NCBI RefSeq assembly: GCF_029369745.1
Contig: NZ_CP120210.1
Coordinates: 7,874,001-7,938,000 of the forward strand
Direction of reading: 5' to 3'
Source of the DNA: Amycolatopsis sp. QT-25
GTDB lineage: Bacteria > Actinomycetota > Actinomycetes > Mycobacteriales > Pseudonocardiaceae
Length of the DNA: 64,000 bases
Position numbers and translations under genes: made by a program. Below the pieces are notes generated by a model. It saw nothing but the letters and a program-made list of their open reading frames with translations, had not been told where the DNA came from and ran no database searches. Each line of letters begins with the position of its first letter. The stretch's first letter is position 1. This document shows, one piece after another, positions 32,993 through 41,411 of the stretch.

Positions 32993-33406
32993 GTGCGAAA
33001 CCAGCGGCAGGTCGTGGACTACGCCTTACAGCGGCGCTCGCTGCTCAAGGGCGTCCACTCCGGACGCGTCGGCACGTACGACGTCTGCGACGCGGGCCCG
33101 TACCTCCTGCGGGCCGCGAAATTCCACGGCCGACCAGGTGAGCAGGACTGCCCGGTCTGTCATCGGGAGAGACTCACTTTGGTGTCCTGGGTGTACGGCG
33201 ACGAGCTCAAGCACGTCGCCGGATCGGCCAAGACGCCGGAAGAACTGGTGCGGATGGACGGGCTCTTCGCGGAGTTCACCGTCTACGAGGTCGAGGTCTG
33301 CGGGAGCTGTCACTGGAACCACCTGGTGCGCTCCTACGTCCTCGGAACAGGAGATCCGGGAAGCACCCGGCCACGGACCCGGTCGCAGAGGACAGCGGGT
33401 CGGTGA
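32993..33406 (+). CDS. DUF5318 zinc-ribbon protein
   Basis: A 137-residue small protein starting VRNQRQVVDYALQRRSLL. Two cysteine pairs, CPVCHRERLTLVSW and VEVCGSCHWNHLVRSY, are spaced about 60 residues apart and look like a zinc ribbon. Between them lies a charged region (DELKHVAGSAKTPEELVRMD). It matches the conserved actinobacterial DUF5318 family, which precedes ponA1 in mycobacteria (Rv0049) as it does here. The function is unknown, but the fixed position upstream of a cell-wall synthase suggests a link to envelope growth. The 67-base gap to the next gene is short enough for co-transcription. Confidence 0.88.
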   Translation: MRNQRQVVDYALQRRSLLKGVHSGRVGTYDVCDAGPYLLRAAKFHGRPGEQDCPVCHRERLTLVSWVYGDELKHVAGSAKTPEELVRMDGLFAEFTVYEVEVCGSCHWNHLVRSYVLGTGDPGSTRPRTRSQRTAGR

Positions 33407-33473
33407 CAGGTATCGAAAACGCAGTTGAGCACAGAGCGGCGTCCCCCGAAGCGCCGGTCTGGGAGGCCCATTC

Positions 33474-36305
33474 GTGAACGACGACCGCAACCGCTCCTGG
33501 CCAGGCCAGGAGCCTGATGCACCTCGCCGTGCCCAATGGCCGGGTGAAGCCGACGAACCCGGCTGGCCGAGCGACGAACCCCCGCGCCGTCCCCAGCGCC
33601 GGACCCCTCCGAACGGCACTCCTCGCTCGACTCCACCTCGCGCAGCGCACCCGCCGACCCCACCGAACCCCCAGTGGCCGGGCGGTGACGGCGGGCCACA
33701 GTGGCCGTCCGACAACGACATGGGCGACATGGGCGACACGGGCGAACCGCGCCGTCCCGCGGCCCCGCGCCGCCCCAACGGCATGCCCCCGCGCAGGCCG
33801 GGACCCCCGCCGCCGCCGGGTGGTCGTCCCGCCGGTGACCCGCGTGCCCGTCAAGGCGCCGTCGGCCGTCGCCCGCCGCCCGGCAACCGCCGCCCCCCGG
33901 CTCCCGCCGACCAGGCGACCGCGCTGGTCCAGCCGGTCGAACCGGAGTCGTACGAGCGTGAGCCGGAGCTCATCACCCATCACGCGCACAACGGCACCGA
34001 AGACCCGTACGACGATCGCTATGACGATCGTCACGAAAACACCGCCCTCGGTGCCGAGGACGAAGACCAGCACGACGACGAGGCGGAGCCCGCCGAAGAC
34101 GAAGAGGACGACAAGAAGGTCCTCACGCCGAAGCAGCGCAAGAAGCGCCGCTGGCGGATCGTCCGCCGCGTCCTCTACGCGACGTTCGGCCTGTTCGTCG
34201 TGGTGCCCGCGGTCGCGTTCGTCATCACCTATTTCGTGGTGGACGTCCCGACGCAGGAAAGCATCGCGAGCCTGCAGAGCCAGCCGATCACGCTGATGTA
34301 CGCCGACGGCAGCCCGATGGGCAAGATCGCGCCCGCCAGCGGCGGGAGCCGGTACCTGCTGAAGCCAGGGGAAGTCCCGGAAGTGGTCAAGAAAGCCGTG
34401 TACGCGGCCGAGGACTCGTCGTTCGAGACGAACTCCGGTTTCGACGTCGGCGGCATCCTGCGCGCGGTCTACAACAACGTCACCGGTGGCCAGGGCGGCG
34501 GTTCGACGATCTCCCAGCAGTACATCAAGAAGGCCACGGCCAACGAGGCGCCGACGCTCACCCGTAAATGGACCGAGCTGGCCAAATCCTTCAAGATGAA
34601 CAACCAGATGTCCAAAGAGGAGATCATCACCGCCTACCTCAACACCATCTACTTCGGCCGCGGCGCGAACGGCATCGAAGCGGCGGCACAGGCCTACTTC
34701 AAGAAGCCCGCCAAGGACCTGGGCGCGCCCGAGGCCGCCTTGCTCGCCGGCCTGATCCAGGGCCCGAGCAAGTCCGAGAACGACGCGTACGCGCAGCGCC
34801 GCTGGAACTTCGTGATGGACCAGATGGTGGCGAACAAGTGGCTCGACCCGGGTGAGCGCGCCACCGCGCAATTCCCGAAGCCGATCCCCAAGGCGCAGGC
34901 GAAGGCCGACGACGCCGGGACGCTGAGCCTGCACATCCGCAACCGGGTGATCGACGAACTCGAAGCCCGCGGCTACGACCAGGACCGGCTGCACCAGGGC
35001 GGCTTCAAGATCACCACGACGATCGACCCCAAGGCGCAGAAGATGGCCGAGGAGTCCGTCGCCGAGGGGATGAAGGGCCAGACGGACGAGAACATCCTGA
35101 ACGCGCTGGTCGCGATAGACCCCAAGACCGGCGGCGTGGTCGCGTACTGGGGCGGCCCGGACTGGACGAAGAACGACAAGGGCCAGGACGTCCAGGCCAT
35201 CGACTGGGCGAACGTGCCGCACAACCCCGGTTCGGCGTTCAAGGCCTTCGACCTGACCGCGTTCCTCAAGATGGGCAAGGGGCTCGGCGAGACCTTCGAT
35301 GGATCCAACAACCGGAAGTTCGACGGTCGCACGATCCGGAACGCGGGCGAGAGCTCCAACTGCGGTACGCAGTGCACGGTCGCCGAGGCGATGAAGGTCT
35401 CCGCGAACACCGTGTTCTACGACATGGTCCGCAACGAGACGAAGGTCGACCCGGTGGCGAAGGCCGCGAAGGAAGCCGGCGTGATGGTGGAGGCCGACGG
35501 CGGCAAGGCGAAGCTGAGCCCCGACATCAACATCGCGCTCGGCGGTGGTGGCACGGTCACCACCGCGGAGGACATGGCGGCCGGTTTCGCCACCTTCGCC
35601 GGTGAAGGCATCCGGCAGAAGCAGCATTTCGTCGCCAAGCTGACCAACTCCGACGACGAGGTCGAGTTCGACGAGACGGCTCCCAAGGGAGCTCCCGCCT
35701 TCCACGAGGACGCCGGCAAGAGCAAGCAGATCGCGGGCAACGTCACCGAAGCGCTCGAAGACGTCATCCCGTACTCGAAGCTCAAGTGCCCGAGGGGACA
35801 CGAGTGCGCGGGCAAGACCGGGACGCAGCAGTACGACTTCAAGGAAAGCGACCCGGTGAGCTACCGCGACCGCAACGCGCAGACCTGGATGGTCGGCTAC
35901 ACGCCGAGCATCTCGACCTCGGTGTGGGTCGGCGGCGACGGCAACAAGCCGCTGCACGACAAGAGCGGCAAGCCGATCTACGGCCGGACCATCGCCGGTC
36001 CGATCTGGGAAGACTTCCTGTCCCGGTACATGACCGGCAAGCCGTCGGAGAAGTTCGAGAACGTCAAGGCGATCGGCAAGGACGCGCGCTACGTGCCGCC
36101 CGCGACGACGGTCCAGAAGCCGCCGGAGAAATCCACGCCGCCGCCCGAGACGCCGACGACCACCCCGACGCCGACGACACCCACCTCGCCGACGGAGACG
36201 ACGGCAATCGGTGGGTGGCCGACGAAGCCGACCAAGCCCACCAAACCGACACGGCCAGGACCGGGGACCACGGATCCGCTGTTCCCGAACGCCGAAGACC
36301 CGTGA
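33474..36305 (+). CDS. ponA1: Class A penicillin-binding protein (PBP1), copy 1
   Basis: A 943-residue bifunctional peptidoglycan synthase. It has a long cytoplasmic Pro/Arg/Asp-rich tail (1-215) and one membrane helix (about 225-250, FGLFVVVPAVAFVITYFVVD). The GT51 transglycosylase has catalytic Glu about 313 in AAEDSSFETNSGF and the second motif GQGGGSTISQQYIKK. The transpeptidase has Ser587 in NPGSAFKAFDL, the SAN motif in KVSANTVFYD and KTGT near residue 780. A Thr/Pro-rich tail ends the protein. It polymerises and cross-links the wall during elongation. GTG 33474 has GGGAGG upstream. Its stop codon lies within the first unit of a 24-bp repeat array. It is paralogous to the next gene. Confidence 0.96.
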   Translation: MNDDRNRSWPGQEPDAPRRAQWPGEADEPGWPSDEPPRRPQRRTPPNGTPRSTPPRAAHPPTPPNPQWPGGDGGPQWPSDNDMGDMGDTGEPRRPAAPRRPNGMPPRRPGPPPPPGGRPAGDPRARQGAVGRRPPPGNRRPPAPADQATALVQPVEPESYEREPELITHHAHNGTEDPYDDRYDDRHENTALGAEDEDQHDDEAEPAEDEEDDKKVLTPKQRKKRRWRIVRRVLYATFGLFVVVPAVAFVITYFVVDVPTQESIASLQSQPITLMYADGSPMGKIAPASGGSRYLLKPGEVPEVVKKAVYAAEDSSFETNSGFDVGGILRAVYNNVTGGQGGGSTISQQYIKKATANEAPTLTRKWTELAKSFKMNNQMSKEEIITAYLNTIYFGRGANGIEAAAQAYFKKPAKDLGAPEAALLAGLIQGPSKSENDAYAQRRWNFVMDQMVANKWLDPGERATAQFPKPIPKAQAKADDAGTLSLHIRNRVIDELEARGYDQDRLHQGGFKITTTIDPKAQKMAEESVAEGMKGQTDENILNALVAIDPKTGGVVAYWGGPDWTKNDKGQDVQAIDWANVPHNPGSAFKAFDLTAFLKMGKGLGETFDGSNNRKFDGRTIRNAGESSNCGTQCTVAEAMKVSANTVFYDMVRNETKVDPVAKAAKEAGVMVEADGGKAKLSPDINIALGGGGTVTTAEDMAAGFATFAGEGIRQKQHFVAKLTNSDDEVEFDETAPKGAPAFHEDAGKSKQIAGNVTEALEDVIPYSKLKCPRGHECAGKTGTQQYDFKESDPVSYRDRNAQTWMVGYTPSISTSVWVGGDGNKPLHDKSGKPIYGRTIAGPIWEDFLSRYMTGKPSEKFENVKAIGKDARYVPPATTVQKPPEKSTPPPETPTTTPTPTTPTSPTETTAIGGWPTKPTKPTKPTRPGPGTTDPLFPNAEDP

Positions 36306-36380
36306 TCATCGGATAAACAGGCCCGTGATGACCGGATGGAACAGACCCGTGATCATCGGATGGAACAGACCCGTGCGCAC
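36299..36380 (+). repeat. 24-bp tandem repeat beginning at the ponA1 stop codon
   Basis: Units start at 36299, 36322, 36346 and 36370 (last partial). The first unit begins CCCGTGATCATCGGATAAAC, the second CCCGTGATGACCGGATGGAA and the third CCCGTGATCATCGGATGGAA. The TGA in the first unit is the stop codon of the PBP gene. The core CGTGATC-N-GG is shared with the arrays at 20630, 22255 and 41251. Confidence 0.8.
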
Positions 36381-36398
36381 CGGGCAGCACGCATGAAG

Positions 36399-36435
36399 AA
36401 AGGTGTGCCGGGCACTCGCCCGGCACACCTTTTTT
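36399..36435 (+). terminator. Rho-independent terminator between the two ponA genes
   Basis: Perfect 15-base arms AAAGGTGTGCCGGGC (36399-36413) and GCCCGGCACACCTTT (36418-36432) with a four-base loop, followed by a T-run to 36435. This is the most canonical terminator in the window. The second PBP gene must therefore have its own promoter in 36436-36537. Confidence 0.95.
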
Positions 36436-36537
36436 CGTGGCGCCGGTGAACCTGAACCGATCTGACACGTCTTTACCGCAAGGAGACCTGCGACCGCAGG
36501 ACCGCGCTCACCGACGAAAGGTTCGGAGGACGTCCCA

Positions 36538-39069
36538 GTGAACGACGATCCCCACGGCGGATGGCCAGGTCAGGACCCTGACCCCGCACGTCGTCCGCAA
36601 CGCCCCACCGGACCGCCCCGCCGCCCCGCCGGACCGCCTCCGGGATACGGGCAGCAGCAGGGTCCCGGCAGGCAGGGCCCAGGGCAGGCACCGTGGCAAC
36701 GGCAGGGTGGGCCTCAGCAGCAGCCGCCACCGCCGCCACCGCGGCGTTCGCAGCGGCCACCGGTCGCGCCGCAGCACGAGCCGGACCTCATCACGCATCA
36801 CGAGCACAACGGCACCGTCGATCGTGGTTACGAAGAGCCGTACGAGGACGAGCAGTACGGCCCGGAGACCGGCGAAAACGGGAAACCGATCCTCACCCCG
36901 GCGCAGCGCAAGAAGCGCCGGTGGAGACGCGTCCGGCGAGTGCTGCTCGCGCTGTTCTGCCTGTTCGTCGTCATCCCCGCGATCGCGTTCGTGATCACCT
37001 ACTTCGCCGTCGACGTCCCGTCGCCGCAGGCCGTCGCGGCCACGCAGGGCCAGGCGGTGACGTACTACTACGCCGACGACACCGAGATGGGCAAGGACGT
37101 CCCCAAGGGCGGCAACCGGCAGATCCTGACCCCGGAGCAGATCCCGGACATCGTCAAGAAGGCGGTCATCGCCACCGAGGACGCCTCCTTCGAGACGAAC
37201 TCGGGCTTCGACATCGGCGGCATCCTGCGCGCGGTCTACAACCAGGTGACCGCGGGCAAGGGCGGTGGTTCGACCATCTCCCAGCAGTACATCAAGGTCG
37301 CCAGCGGGGACGACGAATCGTCGCTCGCCCGTAAATGGACCGAGCTCGCCAAATCCTTCAAGATGAACCAGACGTACGAGAAGAAGGACATCATCTCGGC
37401 GTACCTGAACATCATCTACTTCGGTCGTGGCGCGTACGGGATCGAGTCGGCCGCGCAGGCGTTCTTCGGCAAGCCCGCCGGTGAGCTCAACGCCTCCGAG
37501 GCGGCGCTGCTCGCCGGCCTCATCCAGCAGCCGGGCCGTTCGGAGAACCCGAAGGTCGCGAACGAACGCTGGACAGTCGCGCTGAACCGCATGGTGCAGA
37601 ACGGGTTCCTCTCCGCCGCGGACCGTGCGAACCTGCAGTTCCCGACGCCGATCCCGCAGGAGGACAAGCAGCAGGCCGGGGTGGTCAACCCGTTCATCCG
37701 CGACAAGGTCAAGGAAGAGCTCGCCGCGAACGGCATCACCGCCGACGACTACTACCGGGGTGGTTACAAGGTCTACACGACCATCGACCCGAAGGCGCAG
37801 GCCGCGGCCGAGCAGGCGGTCGCCGAGGGGATGAAGGGCCAGACCGACGAGAACCTGCTCAACGCGCTCGTCGCGATCGATCCCAAGACCGGCGGGGTGA
37901 AGGCGTACTACGGTGGCCCGTCCATCGTGAAGGGGCCCGACGGCAAAGATCAAAAGGGCCGGGACTGGGCGAACACGCCGCAGAACCCCGGGTCGTCGAT
38001 GAAGCCGTTCGACCTGACCGCGTACCTGCAGCTGGGCAAGGGCGGCATCAACTCGACGTTCGACGGCTCCAACAACCGGCAGTTCGGGAAGCAGACGATC
38101 CGGAACGCCGGTCCCGGCAGCTCGTGTTCGGCGCAGTGCACGGTGTCCGAAGCGATGCAGCGCTCCGCGAACACGGTGTTCTACGACATGGTCGTGAACG
38201 TGACCAAGCCCGGACCGGTGGCACAGGCCGCCAAGGACGCCGGGATCAAACCCGCCCCCGAGGGCGCCTCCGAACTGTTCGCCGACAACAACATCGCGCT
38301 CGGCGGTGGCAAGACGGCCGTCAGCCCGGAGGACATGGCCGCCGCGTACGCGACCTTCGCGGGCGATGGCCAGCGGCGGACCAGGCACTTCGTCGCCAAG
38401 GTGACCAACTCGCAGGACGAGGCCGCTTACTCGGCCCCGGAGGAGGCGAAGCCCGCTTTCTCCGACGACGCCGACAAGAGCAAGCAGATCGCGGGCAACG
38501 TCACCGAGTCGCTCAAGGGTGTCATCCCGTTCTCGAAGCTCAAGTGCCCCAACGGCCACGAGTGCGCGGGCAAGACCGGAACCCAGCAGCACACCTACCG
38601 GCCGGGCGAGCCCGCGTCCGCGAAGGACTCCAACTCCCAGACCTGGATGGTCGGCTACACGCCGTCGATCTCGGCCGCGGTGTGGGTCGGCGGCGACGGT
38701 GACAAGGCGCTGAAGGGCAAGAACGGCAAGGCGATCTTCGGTTCGACGATCGCCGGGCCGATCTGGCAGAAGTTCATCTCCCTGTACCTGAACGGGAAAC
38801 CGGCGGAGCGCTTCGACAAGGTCAAGATCATCGGCGGGGGCGGCAACGACAACGTCCCGTCGACGCAGACCCCGCCGGACGAGAACGAGGGCGCGACCGA
38901 GACCGGCACGCCGTCGACCGGACCGTCGGCCCCGCCTTCGTCTTCACGGAACGAGGAAGAACCGCCGTCCAGCTCGCGGAACCCGCCTCCGTCGTCCGGT
39001 GAGAACGGCGGCGGCGAAGAAGGCGGCAACGGTCCCGGCCGCGAGGGCAGAGGCGGCGACAACGAGTAG
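36538..39069 (+). CDS. Class A penicillin-binding protein (PBP1), copy 2
   Basis: An 843-residue paralog of the preceding PBP. Its cytoplasmic tail is Pro/Gln-rich, and a membrane helix lies around residues 138-160 (ALFCLFVVIPAIAFVITYFA). GT51 has Glu about 214 in ATEDASFETNSGF and GKGGGSTISQQYIKV. The transpeptidase has Ser486 in NPGSSMKPFDL, SAN in QRSANTVFYD and KTGT near residue 680. The C-terminal tail is Ser/Pro/Gly/Glu-rich (PPSSSRNEEEPPSSSRN), unlike the Thr/Pro tail of copy 1. All catalytic residues of both domains are present. GTG 36538 follows GGAGG. The paralogs share their opening residues (MNDD, WPGQ), so this is a tandem duplication of the ponA1 locus. Confidence 0.95.
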   Translation: MNDDPHGGWPGQDPDPARRPQRPTGPPRRPAGPPPGYGQQQGPGRQGPGQAPWQRQGGPQQQPPPPPPRRSQRPPVAPQHEPDLITHHEHNGTVDRGYEEPYEDEQYGPETGENGKPILTPAQRKKRRWRRVRRVLLALFCLFVVIPAIAFVITYFAVDVPSPQAVAATQGQAVTYYYADDTEMGKDVPKGGNRQILTPEQIPDIVKKAVIATEDASFETNSGFDIGGILRAVYNQVTAGKGGGSTISQQYIKVASGDDESSLARKWTELAKSFKMNQTYEKKDIISAYLNIIYFGRGAYGIESAAQAFFGKPAGELNASEAALLAGLIQQPGRSENPKVANERWTVALNRMVQNGFLSAADRANLQFPTPIPQEDKQQAGVVNPFIRDKVKEELAANGITADDYYRGGYKVYTTIDPKAQAAAEQAVAEGMKGQTDENLLNALVAIDPKTGGVKAYYGGPSIVKGPDGKDQKGRDWANTPQNPGSSMKPFDLTAYLQLGKGGINSTFDGSNNRQFGKQTIRNAGPGSSCSAQCTVSEAMQRSANTVFYDMVVNVTKPGPVAQAAKDAGIKPAPEGASELFADNNIALGGGKTAVSPEDMAAAYATFAGDGQRRTRHFVAKVTNSQDEAAYSAPEEAKPAFSDDADKSKQIAGNVTESLKGVIPFSKLKCPNGHECAGKTGTQQHTYRPGEPASAKDSNSQTWMVGYTPSISAAVWVGGDGDKALKGKNGKAIFGSTIAGPIWQKFISLYLNGKPAERFDKVKIIGGGGNDNVPSTQTPPDENEGATETGTPSTGPSAPPSSSRNEEEPPSSSRNPPPSSGENGGGEEGGNGPGREGRGGDNE

Positions 39070-39077
39070 CCGAAAAG

Positions 39078-40127
39078 CTAGAGGGTGACGACGCGCCGTT
39101 CGGCACCCGAAAGGTGAGCGGCTTCGATGATCCGGAGCGCCTCGACCGCGGAAAGGGGATCCACCGGGAAATCGCCCTCGCCGAGCAACGCGTCGCGCAC
39201 CTGCGCGTAGAAGTCCTCGTAGCGGCCGACCTCGGTGGGCACGGTTTCGACGTCGTCGTTCACGCCGAGCACGCCGGCGTCCGAGGACGGTTCGACGCCC
39301 CAGCCGGGGTCGCCCGGTCGCACACCGTCCTTGATCTGTGGTTCTTGGACGTCGAGGCCGTACTTGGTGAAGGTCGCCTTGTCGCCGAGCACGCGGAACC
39401 GCGGGTTCCTGGTCCCCGCGAGCGCGGACGCCCACAGGTGTGAGCGCACCCCGTTGGCGTGCCGGAGGGCGACGAAGACGTCGTCGTCGACCGACACCCC
39501 GGCACGGCGTTCGTCGACCTCCGCGTAGACCTCGGTGACCGGGCCGAACAGGTGCAGCGCCTGGTCGACGATATGCGCGCCGAGGTCGTAGAGCAGCCCA
39601 CCAGCCTCGGCGGGATCACCGAACTCGCGCCAGTTTTCCCGCGGCTTCGGCACCCAGCGGTCGTAGCGCGACTCGAAGCGGAAGACGTCACCGAGGCGGC
39701 CCGCGTCGAGGACCTTCCGGACGGTGAGGAAATCCGAGTCGAACCGCCGGTTCTGGAACACCGTGAGGCCGACGCCCTTGGCCTTCGCCGCCTCGACGAC
39801 CTTCGCCGCCTCGGCCGCTGTCGGCGCGAAGGGTTTGTCGACGACGACGGGTAGTCCTGCCTCGATCGCCCGTAACGCGAGCGGGACGTGCGTGCGGTTC
39901 GGCGTGCTGACGACGACCAGGTCCAGCTCACCGGATTTCGCGAACAACGCGTCCGCGTCCGGCAGCACGTCGGCGCCCGGATGATCGGTGCTCGCCTGCG
40001 TCACCCGATCCGGGTTCGAGGTGACGATGGCGGCCGGGGTCAGCCCCGGCGTCGCGTCGACCAGCGGGGCGTGGAAGACGCGCCCGCCGGTGCCGTATCC
40101 GAAGATCCCCACTCGCAAGTCAGCCAT
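39078..40127 (-). CDS. Gfo/Idh/MocA family oxidoreductase
   Basis: A 349-residue NAD(P)-dependent dehydrogenase. The N-terminal Rossmann fold has VGIFGYGTGGRVFHAPLV. DLVVVSTPNRTHVPLALRAI and GLPVVVDKPFAPTAAEA follow, the latter holding the family EKP-like motif (here DKP, with the catalytic Lys). The C-terminal alpha/beta domain contains GGLLYDLGAHIVDQALHLFG with the conserved Gly-Asp/His pattern. Members oxidise sugars or related polyols. ATG 40127 is six bases after TTCAAT. The divergent ROK regulator and a shared operator (40131-40159) suggest sugar-responsive control of both genes. Confidence 0.92.
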   Translation of the reverse strand: MADLRVGIFGYGTGGRVFHAPLVDATPGLTPAAIVTSNPDRVTQASTDHPGADVLPDADALFAKSGELDLVVVSTPNRTHVPLALRAIEAGLPVVVDKPFAPTAAEAAKVVEAAKAKGVGLTVFQNRRFDSDFLTVRKVLDAGRLGDVFRFESRYDRWVPKPRENWREFGDPAEAGGLLYDLGAHIVDQALHLFGPVTEVYAEVDERRAGVSVDDDVFVALRHANGVRSHLWASALAGTRNPRFRVLGDKATFTKYGLDVQEPQIKDGVRPGDPGWGVEPSSDAGVLGVNDDVETVPTEVGRYEDFYAQVRDALLGEGDFPVDPLSAVEALRIIEAAHLSGAERRVVTL

Positions 40128-40130
40128 GCC

Positions 40131-40159
40131 CCTATTGAACAACAGTGTTGCTTAATAGG
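40131..40159. promoter_or_regulatory. 29-bp palindromic operator between Gfo/Idh and ROK genes
   Basis: Outer arms CCTATT (40131-40136) and AATAGG (40154-40159) and inner arms CAACA and TGTTG (40140-40144, 40146-40150) form one imperfect palindrome with four mismatched positions and a centre base. It covers the -10 region of the oxidoreductase gene and lies 15 bases before the ROK ATG. It probably binds the ROK protein. Confidence 0.78.
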
Positions 40160-40173
40160 CCAGTCATGGCAGG

Positions 40174-41262
40174 ATGCGCGCCATGCCGGAGACCGGGGTC
40201 AATCTGCGCGGCCTGCGCCAGCACAACCGGGCGCTGCTGCTCACGCACATCCTGCGCGCGGGCGGCCTCAGCCGCGTCGAACTCGCCGGCCGCACCCGGC
40301 TCACGCAGCAGGCCGTCTCGAAGATCGTCCCCGAACTGCTCGAAGCCGGCCTGCTGGACGAAGAACGACAGCCCGCCTCCGGGGTCGGCAAACCGCGCAC
40401 ACTCCTGCGTGTCCGCGCGGCCGCCCGGTCCGCGCTCGGTGCCCAGCTCGACCGGGACTCGTTCCGGGTGCTCATCACCGACCTGACCGGGAAGATCGTC
40501 GCGTCGCATGGTGGGCCGCTGTCGCCTGGATTCACGCCCGACCAGGCAGTCTCCGCTCTCGGCGAAGCGACCGAAGCACTACTCGACGGTGTCGACCGCG
40601 AACGCGTCCTCGGCCTCGGCGTCGGCTCCGTCGGCCCGCTCGACCACCGCGAAGGGGTGATCCGGGACGCCACGAACATGCCGGGCTGGCACCACGTCCC
40701 CCTGCGCGACCTGCTCGCGAAACGCACCGGACTGCCCGTACGGCTCGACAAGAACACCAACGCCGCCGCCTTCGCCCAGCAGTGGACCGGCGGCGACCAG
40801 ACCGCGACCGCCGTCGTGCTCGTCGGCACCGGGATCGGCGTCGGCCTGCTGATCGACGGCAGGCTGTACCGCGGGCCGCGGACCAACGCCGGCGAGTTCG
40901 GGCACACCACGCTCGCCTTCGACGGACCGCGGTGCGCGTGCGGCCGCCGAGGCTGCGTCGAGGTGCTGCACAACGCGGCGGCGACCACCGAGGAGGCGGC
41001 GGGGCTGCTGGGGATCGGGCTCGCCGACCTCGTCCAGGTGCTCGACCTCGAACGTGTCGTGCTCACCGGGCGTGCGGTCCGCGCGGAACCCGAGGTGTAC
41101 CGCGACACGGTCGCCGCGCGCCTGCGGGAACTCCTGCCTTTGCCGCACTGGCAACGGATCCAGGTCGATCTCGACGAGATGGGCGACGACGTCGTCGCGT
41201 TCGGCGCGGCCGCGGAGGTGCTGGCCGGGTTCTACGACAGCGGAGACGTCGCCTTCGCGTGA
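40174..41262 (+). CDS. ROK family transcriptional regulator
   Basis: A 362-residue sugar-responsive regulator. The N-terminal winged helix (RALLLTHILRAGGLSRVELA, LTQQAVSKIVPELLEAGLL) is followed by a ROK sugar-kinase-like domain: GVGSVGPLD, LDKNTNAAAFAQQW, VVLVGTGIGVGLLIDG and GEFGHTT, then the zinc-site motif PRCACGRRGCVE with all Cys residues present. ATG 40174 is used; ATG 40183 is close by. It is divergent from the Gfo/Idh gene and shares its operator. The stop codon at 41260-41262 lies in the first unit of a 21-bp repeat array. Confidence 0.93.
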   Translation: MRAMPETGVNLRGLRQHNRALLLTHILRAGGLSRVELAGRTRLTQQAVSKIVPELLEAGLLDEERQPASGVGKPRTLLRVRAAARSALGAQLDRDSFRVLITDLTGKIVASHGGPLSPGFTPDQAVSALGEATEALLDGVDRERVLGLGVGSVGPLDHREGVIRDATNMPGWHHVPLRDLLAKRTGLPVRLDKNTNAAAFAQQWTGGDQTATAVVLVGTGIGVGLLIDGRLYRGPRTNAGEFGHTTLAFDGPRCACGRRGCVEVLHNAAATTEEAAGLLGIGLADLVQVLDLERVVLTGRAVRAEPEVYRDTVAARLRELLPLPHWQRIQVDLDEMGDDVVAFGAAAEVLAGFYDSGDVAFA

Positions 41263-41322
41263 TCGGCGGGACGACACGCGTGCTCAAGTGGACGACTCAC
41301 GTGACTGAATGGACGACACGCC
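41251..41322. repeat. 21-bp tandem repeat beginning at the ROK stop codon
   Basis: Units start at 41251, 41272, 41293 and 41314 (last partial) with exact 21-base spacing. Unit 1 has TTCGCGTGATCGGCGGGA and contains the ROK stop codon TGA. Units 2 and 3 begin CGACACGCGTGCTCAAGTGG and CGACTCACGTGACTGAATGG. The core is related to the arrays at 20630, 22255 and 36299. Confidence 0.72.
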
Positions 41323-41411
41323 GCAGAAGCCGACGGCGGCACAGGCAGCCCGGACCGGCCGAGCGGCGACATCACCGGGTGGTCACCCGGACAGGCGCTA
41401 CCATCCGCCTC

